A DNA stretch of 5,291 nt, taken from the NCBI GenBank assembly GCA_021780095.1, contig JAJXZK010000240.1:1-5291 (forward strand). Direction: 5' to 3'. The notes below the pieces were generated by a model. It was not told the DNA's origin, did no database searches, and worked only from the letters and a program-made list of their open reading frames with translations. The DNA is from Acidobacteriota bacterium. Lineage in GTDB: Bacteria > Acidobacteriota > Terriglobia > Terriglobales > Acidobacteriaceae. A program made the position numbers and the translations under genes. This document shows positions 3,820 to 5,291 of this stretch, piece by piece; position 1 is the first letter of the stretch; each line of letters begins with the position of its first letter.

Positions 3820-5291
3820 CCGATCACACTCGCACCCTTCAGACCGCCCGCGCCATCCTCTGCTGCCTTCTGCTCGTCGCATTCGGCTCAACGCTTTTCG
3901 CACAATCGCAAGCAAAACCTGCATCCATCGACGTCCACTGGGACCAGACCGTCATCGTCTCCCGCTCCACGGCCACGTTGCAGGTGGTCGTCAATCCCAT
4001 GCTGCGCCGCGGATCGCCGATTCACGACGCGACCTTCGCCGCACTCAAGTCCCTCGGCGCGGACTACGTCCGCTACGTGCCCTGGCTACCGTATCCCCGG
4101 CTGGCCGTGGCCGAGCTGCAGCCGCCCACCAAAACGTCGACCTCGTGGGACTTCTCCGCCATCGATCCCATGACGCTCGACTTCCTCAACGCGACGAAAG
4201 GCCACTCCACGGTCATAAACTTCAGCACCATTCCGCAGTGGATGTTCAAGACCGCCAAGCCCGTCACCTATCCCGCCGACCCCTACCAGGTCGACTGGAA
4301 CTACGAGCAGGGCACCCAGCTCGAAGACCCCTCTGGCAAGCAGCTCGGCGACTACTATGCGCGCCTGGTCAGTTGGTACACTCGCGGCGGTTTTACCGAC
4401 GAGAACGGCACCTACCACCACTCCGGCTACCACTACAGCTTCCCCATCTGGGAGGTGCTGAACGAGGTCGAGTCAGAGCACGCCATGACACCCGAGCAAT
4501 ACACCCGCCGGTATGACGCCATTGTCGCCGCCATCCACCGCGTAAGCCCCAAAACAAAGTTCATGGGCATGGCGCTGGCCGACCCCTCCGGACACCCGGA
4601 GTACTTCGCCTACTTCCTCAACCACGCCAATCACAAGCGCGGCATCCCGCTCGACTACATCTCCTACCACTTCTACGCCACGCCCAGCCGCGGCCAAACC
4701 ATCGACAACTGGCAGTACACGTTCTTCAACCAGGCCGACCGCTTCCTCTCGACCGTGCGCTACATCGAGCAGATCCGCAAACGCCTCTCGCCCGAAACCA
4801 AAACCGACACCGATGAGCTCGGCGTCATTCTGCCTACTGACAATCAGCCCAACGACGCCAGCATCGTCATTCCGGCCCGCTACTGGAACGCCGCCGGCGC
4901 GCTCTACGCCTACCTCTACATTGAGCTGGCCAAACAGGGCATCAACGTCATCGGAGAGTCGCAGCTCGTCGGCTACCCATCGCAGTATCCCAGCGTGACC
5001 ATGATCGACTGGAAAACCGGCAAGCCCAACGCCCGCTACTGGGTGCTCAAGCTCATCAAGGACAACTTCGGCCCCGGCGACACGCTGGTTGCCACTGGAG
5101 CATCCAGCGGAGCCTTCACCGCGCAGGCCTTCCTCACCCCGTCCGGAAAGAAGCTGCTGCTCGTCAATAAACGCAACCGCACCATCAACGTCCAGCTGCC
5201 CAGCGGCTTCGAGCTGAGCACCGTCTCCGTTGTCGATGAGGCCTCCGGCGAAGGCCCCGCGCTCATTTCACCGCAGCACGGATCAGCGCTC
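3816..5291 (+). CDS. Exported glycoside hydrolase, family 39-like (3' end outside window)
   Basis: The 492 codons present run off the window without a stop. The start is TTG. Residues 1-29 form a signal peptide: R6 and R12, a hydrophobic core at 13-28, and likely cleavage after A29 (LFA-Q). The enzyme is thus exported to the periplasm or beyond. The body looks like a clan GH-A (beta/alpha)8 barrel of the GH39 type, a family of beta-xylosidases and alpha-L-iduronidases. Supporting stretches are GADYVRYVPW (81-90), WDFSAIDP (111-118), VINFSTIPQW (133-142) and WEVLNEVESEH (212-222), with N216-E217 as the expected acid/base pair. ISYHFY (282-287) follows, then DELG (333-336), where E334 is the best candidate nucleophile. 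A C-terminal beta-rich region from about 423 (LLLVNKRN at 447-454) fits the usual beta-sandwich, so only a short tail is probably missing. Substrate is not determinable; other clan A families remain possible. Confidence 0.9.
   Translation, partial: MTDHTRTLQTARAILCCLLLVAFGSTLFAQSQAKPASIDVHWDQTVIVSRSTATLQVVVNPMLRRGSPIHDATFAALKSLGADYVRYVPWLPYPRLAVAELQPPTKTSTSWDFSAIDPMTLDFLNATKGHSTVINFSTIPQWMFKTAKPVTYPADPYQVDWNYEQGTQLEDPSGKQLGDYYARLVSWYTRGGFTDENGTYHHSGYHYSFPIWEVLNEVESEHAMTPEQYTRRYDAIVAAIHRVSPKTKFMGMALADPSGHPEYFAYFLNHANHKRGIPLDYISYHFYATPSRGQTIDNWQYTFFNQADRFLSTVRYIEQIRKRLSPETKTDTDELGVILPTDNQPNDASIVIPARYWNAAGALYAYLYIELAKQGINVIGESQLVGYPSQYPSVTMIDWKTGKPNARYWVLKLIKDNFGPGDTLVATGASSGAFTAQAFLTPSGKKLLLVNKRNRTINVQLPSGFELSTVSVVDEASGEGPALISPQHGSAL

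Noticed and set aside
3782..4516. Plus-strand frame of 244 codons starting at GTG 3782.
   Set aside because: It is out of frame with the glycoside hydrolase, which has a signal peptide, catalytic motifs and a ribosome-binding site. The 244-codon product is Arg/His/Pro-rich shadow sequence.

Overview
The window looks like a chromosomal segment from a member of the Acidobacteriota (Terriglobia/Acidobacteriaceae type). The basis is the exported family-39-like glycoside hydrolase, the FAD-linked oxidoreductase, a small secreted protein of a kind I associate with this group, and a hairpin-rich intergenic block that resembles dispersed acidobacterial repeats. This assignment rests on recalled sequence character, not on a search. 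Composition is uneven. Hand counts give 29/60 G+C at 181-240 and 26/60 at 901-960, against 41/60 at 2581-2640 and 36/60 at 4501-4560. The left third is therefore clearly more AT-rich than the right part.

Layout: bases 1-78 are the last 25 codons and stop of a plus-strand gene that starts outside the window. From 165 to 1317, three small minus-strand genes of unknown function follow. The first two transcribed (964-1317 and 645-971) overlap by 8 bases, and each has a strong Shine-Dalgarno sequence. The third (165-539) encodes a single-span membrane protein. Bases 1318-1721 hold no convincing gene. Most of that stretch (about 1420-1673) is an intergenic element with several inverted repeats, including a three-tier nested one. 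A small secreted or lipoprotein-type gene (1722-2093, plus) comes next, followed at once by a perfect 11-bp hairpin that probably terminates transcription from both sides.

The right half holds the two clear enzymes, transcribed divergently from a 288-bp spacer. One is a cytosolic BBE-type FAD oxidoreductase (2154-3527, minus). The other is an exported GH39-like glycoside hydrolase (3816 to beyond the window end, plus), which starts at TTG. A sugar released outside the cell by the hydrolase and a flavin oxidase inside it could belong to one carbohydrate-use theme, but nothing in the sequence proves shared regulation or a shared substrate.

I saw no CRISPR array, tRNA, rRNA, transposase or recombinase. 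The least explained parts are the small-gene operon at 165-1317, with its local internal repeats, and the structured repeat block at 1492-1673.
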